Position numbers and translations under genes: made by a program. Shown in pieces: positions 16,336 through 25,672 of a DNA stretch of 64,000 nucleotides. Source of the stretch: Adhaeribacter terrigena. GTDB taxonomy: Bacteria > Bacteroidota > Bacteroidia > Cytophagales > Hymenobacteraceae. The stretch is from the NCBI RefSeq assembly GCF_016623615.1, contig NZ_JAEHFX010000004.1:248001-312000 (forward strand), read 5' to 3'. Each line of letters starts with the position of its first letter. The stretch's first letter is position 1. The notes under the pieces are model-generated. The model had not been told where the DNA came from and did not search any database. It saw only the letters and a list, made by a program, of their open reading frames with translations.

Positions 16336-17799
16336 ATGAGTATTCATACTAAAATCATGCGCGCTCCGCAGCTTCTGAAATTTATCTGCGTTTTAGTTTT
16401 TGCTTTCGCGCTGAACCAGGCCCAGGCCCAGACTGATAACCTGATGATCGTGAAATATGTGGACTGGAATTCCGGCTCCGGCGTAGGGGTAGTGATCTGG
16501 AACCCAACCCCCAATGTGGTAAACCTGAGCAATTACGAATTGCGCATTTACGGCAACGGCAGCAATACCGCCACCACCACTTCGCCGCTTTTAGGCACGC
16601 TGCAGCCCTGCGGCACCATCCTGGTAGGCAACGATGAGTACATCAATACCAATTGCCGCAATACGGCCAGCACCGCCAATTTTACTTCCTTTGGCCCCGG
16701 CGTGAATGGCAACGATATTGTAGTGCTGGCGCAAACCAACGGCCAGATTGTAGATGCCATTGGCCGAATTGGCTACGATGCCGGCAATAATAACAGCCAG
16801 AAAGTAGCCAACGTAAACGACGCTTTGTTTCAGCATACCCTGGAAAGAACTCCCGGCAATACTGCGCGTTACTCTTTAACTTCCGGCCAGTATAATCCGG
16901 GCGTTACCAACGCTGCCAATATCTGGCCGAACAACAAAACCACCAACGTTACCGGCTGGATCGTTTCCAACGCCAGCTGTATTACCAACAACTGGGCATC
17001 GGCAACAGCTACTGCCGATGCTGGTCCGGATATTACGCTGGCCTGTAAAACCACGGCTCCAATAACGCTGGCAGGCGCCACCGCCACCGGCAACGGCGTA
17101 ACCGTGCAGTGGAGCGGCGGAAAAGGCACGTTCAGCAACCCGAATTCCCTGATCACTACCTACACGCCAAGCCCGCTAGATCACACCGGCATTAAGCTTA
17201 CATTGCGCGCCACCAGCGGCTGCCGTCAGGTTACTGATTCGCGCATGATCTTTAACGGCGATTCTACCCAAACCGCTTTAGGCTTAACCTTTACCCCGCA
17301 AAACCCGATGATCGGCGATACGGTTACCTTCACGCTCCAAACGGCAAATCCAAACACCGTTATCTTAGGTGAATTCGATTACGGCGATGGTACGGCTGCT
17401 GAAATAAAAAGAATGGTTGCCAAACATGTTTACCGCAGCGCCGGTACTTTCGATGTAGAAGTTACTACCGCCAGCAGCGCTGGTTGTCCGCTTAACACAT
17501 TAACGGCGCGCGTGACGGTAGCAGAAAAACCTGCCCCGGTAGAAGTAAAAATTCCTAACATCATTACGCCGAACAACGATAAACTGAACGACACTTTTAA
17601 ACCGCAACTGCCCCCAACCACAACTTATGAACTGAAGATCTATAACCGTTGGGGCGTACTGATTTTCGAAAGCAACTCAGCAGATAAAACCTGGGACGGG
17701 AAAAATGTTTCGGCCGGCGTTTATTTTGCGCACCTGAAAACGGTATTCGTTTCCGGCGAAAAACTAGACAAGAAATTCCCGGTTACTGTTATTAAATAG
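16336..17799 (+). CDS. secreted T9SS type B protein with lamin-tail-like and PKD domains
   Basis: 487 residues. Signal peptide in residues 9-32 (ending NQAQAQ). A lamin-tail-like domain follows (NLMIVKYVDWNSGSGVGVVIWNPTPNVVNLSNYELRIYGNG, about residues 36-190), then an Ig-like stretch beginning ADAGPDITLACK and a PKD-like domain (GEFDYGDGTAAEIKRMVAKHVYRSAGTFDVEV). The end is a type B sorting domain (KIPNIITPNNDKLNDTFK...LKIYNRWGVLIFES...AGVYFAHL). Probably a surface or secreted structural protein. An element copy at 17737-17765 lies inside the sorting domain as KTVFVSGEKL, and another starts on the base after the stop. Confidence 0.88.
   Translation: MSIHTKIMRAPQLLKFICVLVFAFALNQAQAQTDNLMIVKYVDWNSGSGVGVVIWNPTPNVVNLSNYELRIYGNGSNTATTTSPLLGTLQPCGTILVGNDEYINTNCRNTASTANFTSFGPGVNGNDIVVLAQTNGQIVDAIGRIGYDAGNNNSQKVANVNDALFQHTLERTPGNTARYSLTSGQYNPGVTNAANIWPNNKTTNVTGWIVSNASCITNNWASATATADAGPDITLACKTTAPITLAGATATGNGVTVQWSGGKGTFSNPNSLITTYTPSPLDHTGIKLTLRATSGCRQVTDSRMIFNGDSTQTALGLTFTPQNPMIGDTVTFTLQTANPNTVILGEFDYGDGTAAEIKRMVAKHVYRSAGTFDVEVTTASSAGCPLNTLTARVTVAEKPAPVEVKIPNIITPNNDKLNDTFKPQLPPTTTYELKIYNRWGVLIFESNSADKTWDGKNVSAGVYFAHLKTVFVSGEKLDKKFPVTVIK
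17737..17765 (+). repeat. 30-bp dispersed element inside a T9SS sorting domain
   Basis: AAAACGGTATTCGTTT, a spacer, then GCGAAAAACT; translated KTVFVSGEKL near the C-terminus. Confidence 0.65.
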
Positions 17800-17830
17800 A
17801 AAAACGGTATCCTTTTCCATTCAGAAAGTC
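17800..17830 (+). repeat. 30-bp dispersed element starting at a stop codon
   Basis: Begins on the base after the TAG stop of the preceding gene; AAAAACGGTATCCTTTT, a spacer, then CAGAAAGTC, which runs into the terminator stem. Confidence 0.85.
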
Positions 17831-17857
17831 AGGCTGCTCCGGCAGCCTGACTTTTTT
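17826..17857 (+). terminator. rho-independent terminator after T9SS type B gene
   Basis: AAGTCAGGCTGC / GCAGCCTGACTT stem, 4-nt loop, T-run. Confidence 0.93.
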
Positions 17858-17864
17858 GTTTTAA

Positions 17865-18560
17865 ACCATCAGCTAAAGCAGACGGCTATGAGGGTTGTCT
17901 GAACACGATTTAAGTGATTTAGGGGATTTACAGGATTTTAAGATTGGTCCATTTTGGATACTTCGCTTTTACAGTGTGAATTGCTGCATCGAAAGCAACC
18001 ACCCCCAACCCCTCCTTGGTAAGGAGGGAGCCTTTTTACTTTCTGCGTTATTTGACTTTTTAAGCTTAAAAGGATAGCGTTTGGGCCCTAAGGTTTAAAG
18101 AATAGCCACTCCATTTAAAGCTGGCTACAAACAGTTCCCCTCCTTGAAAAGGAAGGGCTGGGGTGGTTGTTTCAAGCATATCGCCAGCGCAGCGTAACCT
18201 GAAAACCAAGGTCTGAAGAAAACTAAAATAAAAGAAAGCTGACTACGGAGGAAAACAGACACCAGTTTCTGTGAGAGCGGCCTCCAAGCTTACCGGTGGC
18301 TTTAGCCAGCCCGGAAGGGCAGGAAGGGTTGCAGCCGCGAGCGCAGAAACGAAGCCACCCGGCTTGAGGTAGAAAGCTACCTAGGAAAGTGCAGAGTTAT
18401 GAGTTAAAATTGAAAGTTAACTATGAAAACGGTATGCTTTTAACCTTCAAAAGTCAATAAGCAACCTTTCTTATCAGCTTAAACAGATCCCTCCTATCGT
18501 CGGGATGACGAAAAGAGTCGGGATGATCGAAAAAACGTTATCCTTTCAAACCCAAAAAAC
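17865..18560 (+). repeat. composite dispersed repeat, copy B
   Basis: Same module order as copy A: CAGCTAAAGCAGACGG and TGAACACGATTT near 17870-17915, then the roughly 200-bp module at 18177-18378 (ATATCGCCAGCGCAGCGTA ... CCACCCGGCTTGAGG). Two 30-bp elements follow with a shared spacer containing CCTCCTATCGTC and GATGACGAAAAGAG. The block with GCAGGAAGGGTTGCAGCCGCG is nearly identical to copy A. Confidence 0.75.
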
Positions 18561-18568
18561 CTAATACC

Positions 18569-18605
18569 AAAAAAAAGCCCCCGAACGTATCCGGAGGCTT
18601 TTTTT
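18569..18605 (-). terminator. terminator of the tetR-efflux operon
   Basis: AGCC(C)CCG / CGGAGGCT-type stem between an A-run and a T-run; on the minus strand it follows the last gene of the operon. Confidence 0.8.
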
Positions 18606-18620
18606 AAAGGAAGCAAATTC

Positions 18621-18899
18621 TTAGATCCAGCTGAACTGCCGGGTCGTATGCGAAGAAACATACCGCACAAAGTCGCCTACGGTGCTAAGCTGAACTTCAT
18701 CCGGAATTGTAATGTGAAATTTCTTTTCAACCTCCAGTATTACATCCACTACGTCCAGATTGTCGAACCCAAAATCCCGGCTCAGGTCCGAATTTTCCCG
18801 CAGGTGCGATGGTTTTAAGGCTTTGGTTCTGCTGATGATCCGGATCACTTCGGTCGCGATCCGATCGGTTTTATGAGTTAACATCTTCTTTTTATACAA
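18621..18899 (-). CDS. acyl-carrier-like protein lacking the phosphopantetheine serine
   Basis: 92 residues with the ACP fold pattern: an N-terminal helix (IATEVIRIISR), SDLSRDFGFDNLDVVDVILEVEKKFHITIPDEV, and the last helix (VGDFVRYVSSH). The canonical D-S-L at the start of helix II reads D-N-L (codon AAT), so the attachment Ser for 4'-phosphopantetheine is missing and it should not carry acyl chains. Its start overlaps the 3' end of the RND pump gene by 8 bp; an in-frame Met five codons later is an alternative start. It is the last gene of the tetR-tolC-adaptor-RND operon, so it may be a non-acylated partner or regulator of that pump or membrane (inference). A sequencing error, AGT to AAT, could mimic this. 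Confidence 0.8.
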   Translation of the reverse strand: MYKKKMLTHKTDRIATEVIRIISRTKALKPSHLRENSDLSRDFGFDNLDVVDVILEVEKKFHITIPDEVQLSTVGDFVRYVSSHTTRQFSWI

Positions 18900-21800
18900 T
18901 TAATTCTTCCACACTTGCCGGCGCACCTTGCGGGTGCTTCTCCACATTTGCTAAACGATTTTTATTGCCGAAAATTTTATTTTTAAGCTTTTCATTTAGC
19001 AGATACATTACCGGAACAACCAATAATGTAAGGAAGGTTGCAAAAGCCAGACCAAAAATAATAGTCCAGGCCAGCGGACCCCAGAAAACAGCGCTGTTAC
19101 CACCCACAAACATGTGCGGATCAAGTTCGCTGAACAAGGTAAAGAAGTTGATGTTCAGGCCAATAGCAAGAGGGATAAGTCCTAAAATAGCCGCGGTTGC
19201 TGTTAAGATCACCGGGTTCAGACGTGTTTTACCGCCCATTACAATAGCCTCCTTCAGTTCCATGCCCTGGCTGCGCAATACATCGGTAAATTCTACCAGC
19301 AGGATCCCGTTTTTCACCACAATACCCGCCAAGGCAATAATGCCTACGCCCGTCATTACCACCGAAATATTCATCCCGAAAATAGAGAAGCCCAAAAGCA
19401 CCCCGATAATACTGAACAAAATTTCCGAAAGAATGATCAGCGGTTTGGAAACCGAGTTGAACTGCGTAACCAGGATCAAAAAGATCAAACCAAGCGACGT
19501 TAACAGGGCTACGCCCAGGAAATCGCCGGTTTCTTTCTGGTCTTCCTGCTCGCCGCCCATTTTAATTTCAAAGCCTTCCGGCGTATCGATCTTTTCCAGG
19601 GCTTTGCTGATGTTCCCCACCACTTCGTTCGCGTTATAACCTTCCAGCACGTTCGAACCAATGGTAATTACCCGTTTCAGGTTTTTCCGCTGAATACCCC
19701 CATAAGTAGTATTATATTCAATTTTTGCCACCGAAGAAATGGGCACCTGGCGCACCTGACCCGTATTCATATCGCGGAACGTAATGCTCATATCCATCAG
19801 CGCATCTATGTTTTTGCGGTATTTTTCCGCGTAACGCACCTGGATCGGGTATTCATCCTCGTCGCGCTTGAATTTGCTGGCTTCCGTACCGTAAATAGCC
19901 GTTCTGATCTCCGAACCAATTTGCGCGGTGCTCAAGCCTTCGCGGTTGGCGCGTACGCGGTCTATAGAAACGGTAAGTTCCGGGTTGCTGTCTTCCAGGT
20001 TCGAACGCAGATCTTCGATACCGGCAATCTGCAATGAATCTACGTAGCGCTCTACCTGGTTCGATAACTTGATCAGGCCCTGGTAATCTTCCCCGGAAAC
20101 TTCAATGGAAATAGGTTTGCCCACCGGCGGACCGTTCTGTTCCTGTTCCACTACAATCTCCGCTCCCGGAATGCCTTTTACCGCATCGCGGATCTGGTTC
20201 AGGTACGTGCTGGTATTGGGGCCGGTGCGGTACTGGTATTCCTTGAACGCCACGCTCACTTTTCCTTTCTGCGATTCCGCCTGGAAAGAAGGGGAATTCG
20301 GATCGCCGGCACCAATGGCTACGTTCGAAATAATGGATTCCACGTCCGGGTTATCAGCGCCTACTACTTTTGTAACGCGTTGTTCCACGATTTTAGTAAT
20401 GGAATCGGTCGTGGTTTGGTCGGTGCCTACGGGCAGCACAATGTAGGTGTAAATAAAGCTCGGGTCGCCTTTCGGGAAGAAATCTACTTTAGGCGAACGC
20501 ACAACGGTAATCGCTATGGAAAGGAACAGTAAAACTACCATGCCTGCCATTACCATAATTGGTCGTTTGCCTACCAGCATCCAGCGCAGCACGCGTTCGT
20601 ACCCGTTCATAAAAGCCGGCAGCACTTTCGTCTGGAAGCCGTTAATCCACTTCGTGAATACGTATTTATTCAGGGCAATGAACAGCATTACGAAAACCGT
20701 AAAGTTGGCCAAACCTATCCAGCCGGCCAGGTAGCAGATGCCTGCAAAAACCGCCAGGGCAATCATGGAGTAAAGGAAGACTTTGCGCGCTTTCGGAGAA
20801 TTTTCCTCGCCTTCTTTTCCCATAAAACTCACCGCAAAAACCGGGTTCATTAAAAACGCCACGATCAGCGACGACATCAGGGTTAAGATCAGCGTGATCG
20901 GCAGGTAATACATGAACTTACCGATAATGCCCGGCCAGAAAAGCAAAGGCACGAACGGGGCCACGGTAGTGAGCGTACCGGCCAATACCGGCACAAACAC
21001 TTCGCCGGCTGCCAGTTTCGCCGATTTTATAATGGGCAGGTGCATCTGGTGATGAATGCGGTGTGTGTTTTCAATTACCACAATGGCATCGTCCACCACA
21101 ATTCCCAGGGCCAGCAGGAATGCAAACAACACGATCATGTTCATACTGAAGCCCATGGTTGGCATAATTAAGAAAGCCAGGAACATGGATAACGGTACCG
21201 AAAGCGCCACAAAAAGTGCGTTGGTGGTGCCCATAAAGAACATCAGGATCAGCGTTACCAGCACAAAACCGATAATAATGGTACCGATCAAATCGTTCAG
21301 CGTGTGGCGGGTTTCGTTACTCTGGTCGCCGGTAATGGTTACTTTCAGGTCTTTCGGGAACTGGGTTCCTTCCATTTCCTTTACAATAACGTTGATCTTA
21401 TCCGACGCTTCGATCAGGTTTTCGCCGGAACGTTTTACCACGCTCAGGGTAATTACCGGTTTGTTATCGAGGCGGGCAAAGCTTTCGCGCTCTTTAAAAC
21501 CATCTACCACTTCGGCAATTTCGCGCAAGGGAATGTTGCCGCCCGTAGCCGATTTAATTACGATGTTGCCAATTTCGTTCGGATCGGTGTACTGGCCCAC
21601 TACGCGCACAGCCCGTTTCATTTCTCCTACCGGAATGGTACCGCCCGAAATGGTCATGTTTTCCATGGAAATGGCCTGGATCACGTCGCGGAAGGCAATT
21701 TTAGCAGCCTGCATCTTGTACATGTCCACGTTTACCTGCACTTCCTGATCCAGGGCGCCGATAATGTCTACCCGGGTAATTTCCGGCAGGGCTTCAATTT

Positions 21801-22314
21801 TATCCTGCAGGTCTTCGGCGTATTTCTTCAGGCGTTCAGCGCTGTAATTTCCCGAAAGGTTCACCGACATGATCGGGAATTCGGCAAAGTTGATCTCCCG
21901 CACGTCCGGCGCGTTCGGCATATCGGTCGGCAGGTCGGGTTTGGCTTTGTCTACAGCGTCTTTTACTTTCTGCTTCGCATCGGCCACGTCCACATCCGTG
22001 TTGAATTCCACGGTAATTAAGGAGAAATCCTGATTGGAAGAAGAGGTTACTTTTTTAACCCCGCTCTGCGATTTGATCTCCTTTTCGATGGGCCGCGTTA
22101 CCAGGTTTTCCATATCCGACGGCGACGTGCCCGGGTAAACCGAAGCCACCATAATAGTTGGAATTACAATGTCCGGGAAGTTTTCTTTCTGGAGTTTATT
22201 GTAGGCGAAAATACCGGCCAGCGATATAATAACCGTCATGATATACACGGAGGTCTTATTATCGATGGCCCAGCTGGTTAGCCAGAACTCTTTTCCTTTA
22301 TCTTTTTCTTGCAT
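18892..22314 (-). CDS. RND efflux pump, inner-membrane subunit (AcrB/HAE1 type)
   Basis: 1140 residues. The N-terminal TM1 follows SWAIDNKTSVYIMTVII. The TM4 proton-relay motif GIVVDDAIVVIENTHRIHH retains both Asp residues. Two large periplasmic loops and the second TM block (GVALLTSLGLIFLILVTQFNSVSKPLIILSEI; MTGVGIIALAGIVVKNGILLVEF) complete the duplicated RND architecture. It should form a trimer that exports hydrophobic or amphiphilic compounds by proton antiport, with the adaptor and TolC-like protein encoded just upstream. The 3' end overlaps the ACP-like gene. Confidence 0.94.
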   Translation of the reverse strand: MQEKDKGKEFWLTSWAIDNKTSVYIMTVIISLAGIFAYNKLQKENFPDIVIPTIMVASVYPGTSPSDMENLVTRPIEKEIKSQSGVKKVTSSSNQDFSLITVEFNTDVDVADAKQKVKDAVDKAKPDLPTDMPNAPDVREINFAEFPIMSVNLSGNYSAERLKKYAEDLQDKIEALPEITRVDIIGALDQEVQVNVDMYKMQAAKIAFRDVIQAISMENMTISGGTIPVGEMKRAVRVVGQYTDPNEIGNIVIKSATGGNIPLREIAEVVDGFKERESFARLDNKPVITLSVVKRSGENLIEASDKINVIVKEMEGTQFPKDLKVTITGDQSNETRHTLNDLIGTIIIGFVLVTLILMFFMGTTNALFVALSVPLSMFLAFLIMPTMGFSMNMIVLFAFLLALGIVVDDAIVVIENTHRIHHQMHLPIIKSAKLAAGEVFVPVLAGTLTTVAPFVPLLFWPGIIGKFMYYLPITLILTLMSSLIVAFLMNPVFAVSFMGKEGEENSPKARKVFLYSMIALAVFAGICYLAGWIGLANFTVFVMLFIALNKYVFTKWINGFQTKVLPAFMNGYERVLRWMLVGKRPIMVMAGMVVLLFLSIAITVVRSPKVDFFPKGDPSFIYTYIVLPVGTDQTTTDSITKIVEQRVTKVVGADNPDVESIISNVAIGAGDPNSPSFQAESQKGKVSVAFKEYQYRTGPNTSTYLNQIRDAVKGIPGAEIVVEQEQNGPPVGKPISIEVSGEDYQGLIKLSNQVERYVDSLQIAGIEDLRSNLEDSNPELTVSIDRVRANREGLSTAQIGSEIRTAIYGTEASKFKRDEDEYPIQVRYAEKYRKNIDALMDMSITFRDMNTGQVRQVPISSVAKIEYNTTYGGIQRKNLKRVITIGSNVLEGYNANEVVGNISKALEKIDTPEGFEIKMGGEQEDQKETGDFLGVALLTSLGLIFLILVTQFNSVSKPLIILSEILFSIIGVLLGFSIFGMNISVVMTGVGIIALAGIVVKNGILLVEFTDVLRSQGMELKEAIVMGGKTRLNPVILTATAAILGLIPLAIGLNINFFTLFSELDPHMFVGGNSAVFWGPLAWTIIFGLAFATFLTLLVVPVMYLLNEKLKNKIFGNKNRLANVEKHPQGAPASVEELIV

Positions 22315-22315
22315 A

Positions 22316-22491
22316 ACTTTTCTAATTAATAATGAATAATTAAGAATTAATCATGGGGTTTTCCGGAGTTTTTTGCTTCAAAAGCATAGCGTTTTGAAGC
22401 AGCGTTTTGGTGAATATTTTGCGTTTTGCTCCGGGTTTTGAGCCTCAGTTATCTGTTCAATAATTATTAATTATGAATTCTTAATTATTAA
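22316..22491. repeat. inverted AT-rich repeats flanking a 30-bp element
   Basis: TAATTAATAATGAATAATTA (near 22323) and a related AATTATTAATTATGAATTC stretch (near 22460) lie in opposite orientation on either side of the minus-strand 30-bp element at 22367-22395, between the adaptor and pump genes. They could pair in the transcript and weaken coupling between the two genes. Confidence 0.65.
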
Positions 22492-23622
22492 TTAAAATGC
22501 CACCGGCTGGCCTTCGTTCAGATTCTGGTAGCCGGAGCTGATTACTTTATCGTTCTCCGAAACCCCGCTCAGCACTTCAATCTTATCTTTGTAGCTCTGG
22601 CCGGTAGTTACCGGGCGGCGTTTGGCAATTTTCTTTTCGCCCTGCTGTTCCACCACGTACACGTAGCTCGAAGTTTCGTCTTTCTGGATCAGGTTAACCG
22701 GCAGCACCATGGCGCTTTCCTGGCTGTAATCGTTGATCCGCACCACAGCGATCATGTTCGGATTCAGCTTAACATCCTGGGTGTTTTTTAAGCCTAGTTC
22801 AATGGTGAAAGCCCGGTTGTTAGGATTAATAGCTGTTCCTACCACCCGCACCGTGGCCGGTATTTCTTTGTTCAGATCCGGGAAGAAAACCACAGCTTCG
22901 TCGCCTTTTCTGATTTTAGCCGCATACGATTCTGAAATATCGGCCACGATCTTTGTGCCCGCAGGATTTACCACCCGGATAATGCCCACGCCTGGAGCCA
23001 CCGCTTCGCCGCTTTTCGGTAAAACTTCATCTACCAAACCGCTGATCGGGGCTTTGATGTTGTATTGGTCGCGTTGTTCCTTCAGCGTAGCCAGTTTATT
23101 CTCTAAAGATTCTTTGTTGTTTTTGGCCGTTAAGTACTGAATTTCGGTGCCGATCTTCTGATCCCAGAGATTTTTCTGCTTATTAAATACCGTTCTGGCC
23201 AATTCTACGCTCGATTGCAGTTCAGCAATGCTCAGGTCTAAGACCGAGGCATCGATAGTGGCCAGCGTCTGACCTTTGGAAACGCGGTCGCCGCGGTTTA
23301 CCCGCACACTGGTTAATACGCCCGGTACTTTGGCGCTCACCATTACGTTCTGATTGAAATCTACTTTGCCTTGTACTTCCAGGTAATGTTTAAAAGCCTG
23401 TGGTTTTACTTCCAGCACATTTACCGGAACCGGTTTTTCAGTTAACTCCGTGCCTTTGCCGGCAATTTTCAGTTCGCCCTCAAGGGTAGCAATTTTAGCT
23501 TCAATTTCGGCTTGTTCTTTTTTCAGTTGGTCCAGTTGGGCTGTTTTATCGCCGCCGCCGCTGTTGCAGGCCGAAAACGCTACGATTATTGCCAGCGAAA
23601 GTATGGTAATTGGTTTTTTCAT
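22492..23622 (-). CDS. RND efflux periplasmic adaptor (MFP), lipoprotein
   Basis: 376 residues. Lipoprotein signal MKKPITILSLAIIVAFSACNSGG with the lipid-modified Cys at 19, then a short coiled-coil (LDQLKKEQAEIEAKIATLEGELK). The lipoyl halves follow (VMVSAKVPGVLTSVRVNRGDRVSKGQTLATID and YNIKAPISGLVDEVLPKSGEAVAPG), then the beta-barrel and the C-terminal domain ending VISSGYQNLNEGQPVAF. It links the AcrB-like pump to the TolC-like channel, with the preceding tolC gene 54 bp away. An element-like sequence (23574-23602, +) overlaps the lipobox region. Confidence 0.92.
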   Translation of the reverse strand: MKKPITILSLAIIVAFSACNSGGGDKTAQLDQLKKEQAEIEAKIATLEGELKIAGKGTELTEKPVPVNVLEVKPQAFKHYLEVQGKVDFNQNVMVSAKVPGVLTSVRVNRGDRVSKGQTLATIDASVLDLSIAELQSSVELARTVFNKQKNLWDQKIGTEIQYLTAKNNKESLENKLATLKEQRDQYNIKAPISGLVDEVLPKSGEAVAPGVGIIRVVNPAGTKIVADISESYAAKIRKGDEAVVFFPDLNKEIPATVRVVGTAINPNNRAFTIELGLKNTQDVKLNPNMIAVVRINDYSQESAMVLPVNLIQKDETSSYVYVVEQQGEKKIAKRRPVTTGQSYKDKIEVLSGVSENDKVISSGYQNLNEGQPVAF

Positions 23623-23642
23623 TGTATAGGGAGTTGCGGTTT

Positions 23643-23673
23643 ACTTTTTTAGTTACTTATGATAGCGTTTTTT
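23643..23673 (-). repeat. 30-bp dispersed element between tolC and adaptor genes
   Basis: Minus-strand AAAAAACGCTATC with a poor T-tract, a spacer, then CTAAAAAAGT; it fills most of the 54-bp intergenic space. Confidence 0.65.
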
Positions 23674-23676
23674 GAA

Positions 23677-25026
23677 TTACTTCTGACCCAGCGTACCCGT
23701 AGCTTTGTCAAGGTCAACTTTGGCGATCAGGGCATCGAATAGAGCCGCGTAATAGTTGGTTTGGGCTTCACGCAGGTCGGTTTCGGCGTTAATAATTTCT
23801 AAGTTAGAGCCAACCCCTTCCTGGAATTTAATTTTGGAAACGCGGGCAATATCTTCGGCTAACGCCATGGTCTGTTTCTGAGATTCTAACTGCTGCAAAG
23901 CATTGGTAAGATTGGCAGAAGAAGAATTAAGTTGCAGGTCTATGCTTTGCTCGGTAAGTTTTAAACCATGCTTGGCATTTTCCAGGCGAAGTTTTGCCTG
24001 TTGGGTTTGGTAATGTTTGCTCAGACCATCGAAAACCGGAATTTGTAAACCAAGACCTACATATCCGAAACTCAGCCAGTTATCTGGTTTCGTAACGGCG
24101 CTGAAAAGATTGTTGGCCATGTTGCCGCCATATCGGGCATTCAGCGCAAGTTTCGGGTAATACCCGGCTTTTATATTTCTTATATCCAGGGTAGCCAGAT
24201 CACGTTGCGTTTCCAGAATAGAATATTCGATGCGGTTCGCATAGTTGAAATTTTCCACCTTTACCTTATTCAGATCTACTTCCACATTAGCCAGTTCGTC
24301 CGTTAAAGTAATTGGCTCCTTCTGGTTCATTCCCATCTGAAATTTCAGCAGCATCTCGCTTAATTCTATCAGACGGTCGGTTTTTTGCTGTTCAATATTC
24401 AGGTTATTGTAAGTTACTGTCAAGCGGTCCACGTCCAGTTTTTCAGCAAAACCATTCTTTTGCATCTGAATGGTTTGCTTTAATAAGGTATCGAGCCGGC
24501 TCAGGTTTGCGGTTAACAATTCACGGCGAGCCTGGCTTACCAGAACGGTGTAATATGCTTTAGAAACCTGTTCGGTTATCTCAATTTCGGTTTGCTGTAA
24601 TTGTTTTTGGGATAATTGAGAAAAGGTGGAAGCCGCTTTTAAGCCGATCAGGTAAGAACCGTCGAATAATAATTGACTGGCCGAAATAGCTGCGGAGCCG
24701 GTATACTTTGGCGTAAATTCAACAGGAAGGAACTGACCTGCAGGGCCACCAAATATTTCGGCTGGTAAAAAGGTGCTCTGCGGAATAAAGTTATTGCCTA
24801 CTTCTGCCCCGATATTTACCTGCGGCAAACCAAAAGAACGGATCTCACCGATCCTGGCATTTGCTATTTTGGTTTCGTTCTGGGCAATTTTTATGCGCTC
24901 CTGGTTTTGCAGGGCATAATCTATGGCCTGTTTCAGGCTGAAAGCCTGCGGTGCATTTTGGGCCCGGCCGGCCACGCTGGAGAAACCCAGCAAAGTCAGC
25001 AGAAATAATTTAAATATAGTTTTCAT
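23677..25026 (-). CDS. TolC family outer-membrane efflux protein
   Basis: 449 residues: signal peptide MKTIFKLFLLTLLGFSSVAGRAQ, then the duplicated TolC pattern (SLKQAIDYALQNQERIKIAQNETKIANARIGEIRSFGLPQVNIGAEVG and later LATLDIRNIKAGYYPKLALNARYGG). Long helical segments and GVGSNLEIINAETDLREAQTNYYAALFDALIAKVDL close the protein. It forms the trimeric exit duct for the downstream adaptor and pump. The start is 13 bp after the tetR stop, so it belongs to one transcript driven from the tetR promoter. Confidence 0.93.
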   Translation of the reverse strand: MKTIFKLFLLTLLGFSSVAGRAQNAPQAFSLKQAIDYALQNQERIKIAQNETKIANARIGEIRSFGLPQVNIGAEVGNNFIPQSTFLPAEIFGGPAGQFLPVEFTPKYTGSAAISASQLLFDGSYLIGLKAASTFSQLSQKQLQQTEIEITEQVSKAYYTVLVSQARRELLTANLSRLDTLLKQTIQMQKNGFAEKLDVDRLTVTYNNLNIEQQKTDRLIELSEMLLKFQMGMNQKEPITLTDELANVEVDLNKVKVENFNYANRIEYSILETQRDLATLDIRNIKAGYYPKLALNARYGGNMANNLFSAVTKPDNWLSFGYVGLGLQIPVFDGLSKHYQTQQAKLRLENAKHGLKLTEQSIDLQLNSSSANLTNALQQLESQKQTMALAEDIARVSKIKFQEGVGSNLEIINAETDLREAQTNYYAALFDALIAKVDLDKATGTLGQK

Positions 25027-25039
25027 ACAACTGCGGTTA

Positions 25040-25654
25040 TTATTCTTCTTCGGTAACGTGTTTGTATTTATTGATCAGTTTGTGGCCTTTTAAAGTAGCA
25101 ATTCCCAGCATGTAATGTTCCAGGCAGGCAACCTGCACTTGCTGGTGGTTAAATTTTTCCGGCGGAAAAGTGTCGTGGTTAAAAATGATCCCGATCTCGG
25201 CCAGCCGCAGCCGGGCCATGATCTCGATGTTCAGATCGGCACGGTAAAAGCCTTCCTGAATGCCGCGCTCCAGGTTATTCACAATTTTACAAAGCAGAAA
25301 AGTTGATTTAAGCTCCTCTACCAGTTGCCAGGCGTTCGGATGAAATTTCTGTAGATCGTAAATAACCGAAGGATGAATGCCGTTGAACATCTGGCGCACC
25401 ATATCCATAGTATTAAATAATTCGTGCATGGCATTTACGGCATTGCCGGCAATTACTTCGCAGCTGTTGCGGGTGCGCTCCAGGTGGCTCCCGATGGCGG
25501 CAACCACAATGGCATCTTTGTTTTCGTACCATTTATAGATCGTTTTTTTCGAGATACCTAAGTGCTGGGCAATATCATCCATAGACACGCTACGGATGCC
25601 CTGGCGGCAAAAAAGCTGAAAGGAAGCCTCTGCTATTTTATCTTTTAACTCCAT
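25040..25654 (-). CDS. TetR/AcrR family transcriptional regulator of the efflux operon
   Basis: 204 residues from the ATG at 25654. The frame is open to an ATG at 25702, but that longer start lies upstream of a perfect promoter box and inside the operator, so the shorter form is chosen. The HTH is ASFQLFCRQGIRSVSMDDIAQHLGISKKTIYKWYENKDAIVVAAI; the C-terminal ligand domain is not assignable to a known inducer. It is the first gene of tetR-tolC-adaptor-RND-ACP, all on the minus strand. The inverted repeat overlapping its promoter suggests it represses the whole operon including itself. Confidence 0.9.
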   Translation of the reverse strand: MELKDKIAEASFQLFCRQGIRSVSMDDIAQHLGISKKTIYKWYENKDAIVVAAIGSHLERTRNSCEVIAGNAVNAMHELFNTMDMVRQMFNGIHPSVIYDLQKFHPNAWQLVEELKSTFLLCKIVNNLERGIQEGFYRADLNIEIMARLRLAEIGIIFNHDTFPPEKFNHQQVQVACLEHYMLGIATLKGHKLINKYKHVTEEE

Positions 25655-25672
25655 CCTTTTTCTATTCGGCTG

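Larger units (their letters stand above)
17858..18620. other. gene-free region made of dispersed repeats
   Basis: No convincing gene. It holds composite repeat copy B, two CCCCTCCTT-type palindromic modules (about 18008-18030 and 18136-18165) and 30-bp elements at 18055-18082 (-), 18426-18454 and 18530-18560. A terminator lies at its right end. Confidence 0.8.

Noticed and set aside
17895-18077. 60-codon frame in the repeat-rich spacer
   Set aside because: Lies inside the composite repeat and is not kept open in the other copies.
18965-22020. Long frames on the + strand opposite the RND pump (up to 238 aa)
   Set aside because: Shadows of the pump gene; Phe-, His- and Ser-rich translations without motifs, and the minus-strand protein is a clear RND pump.
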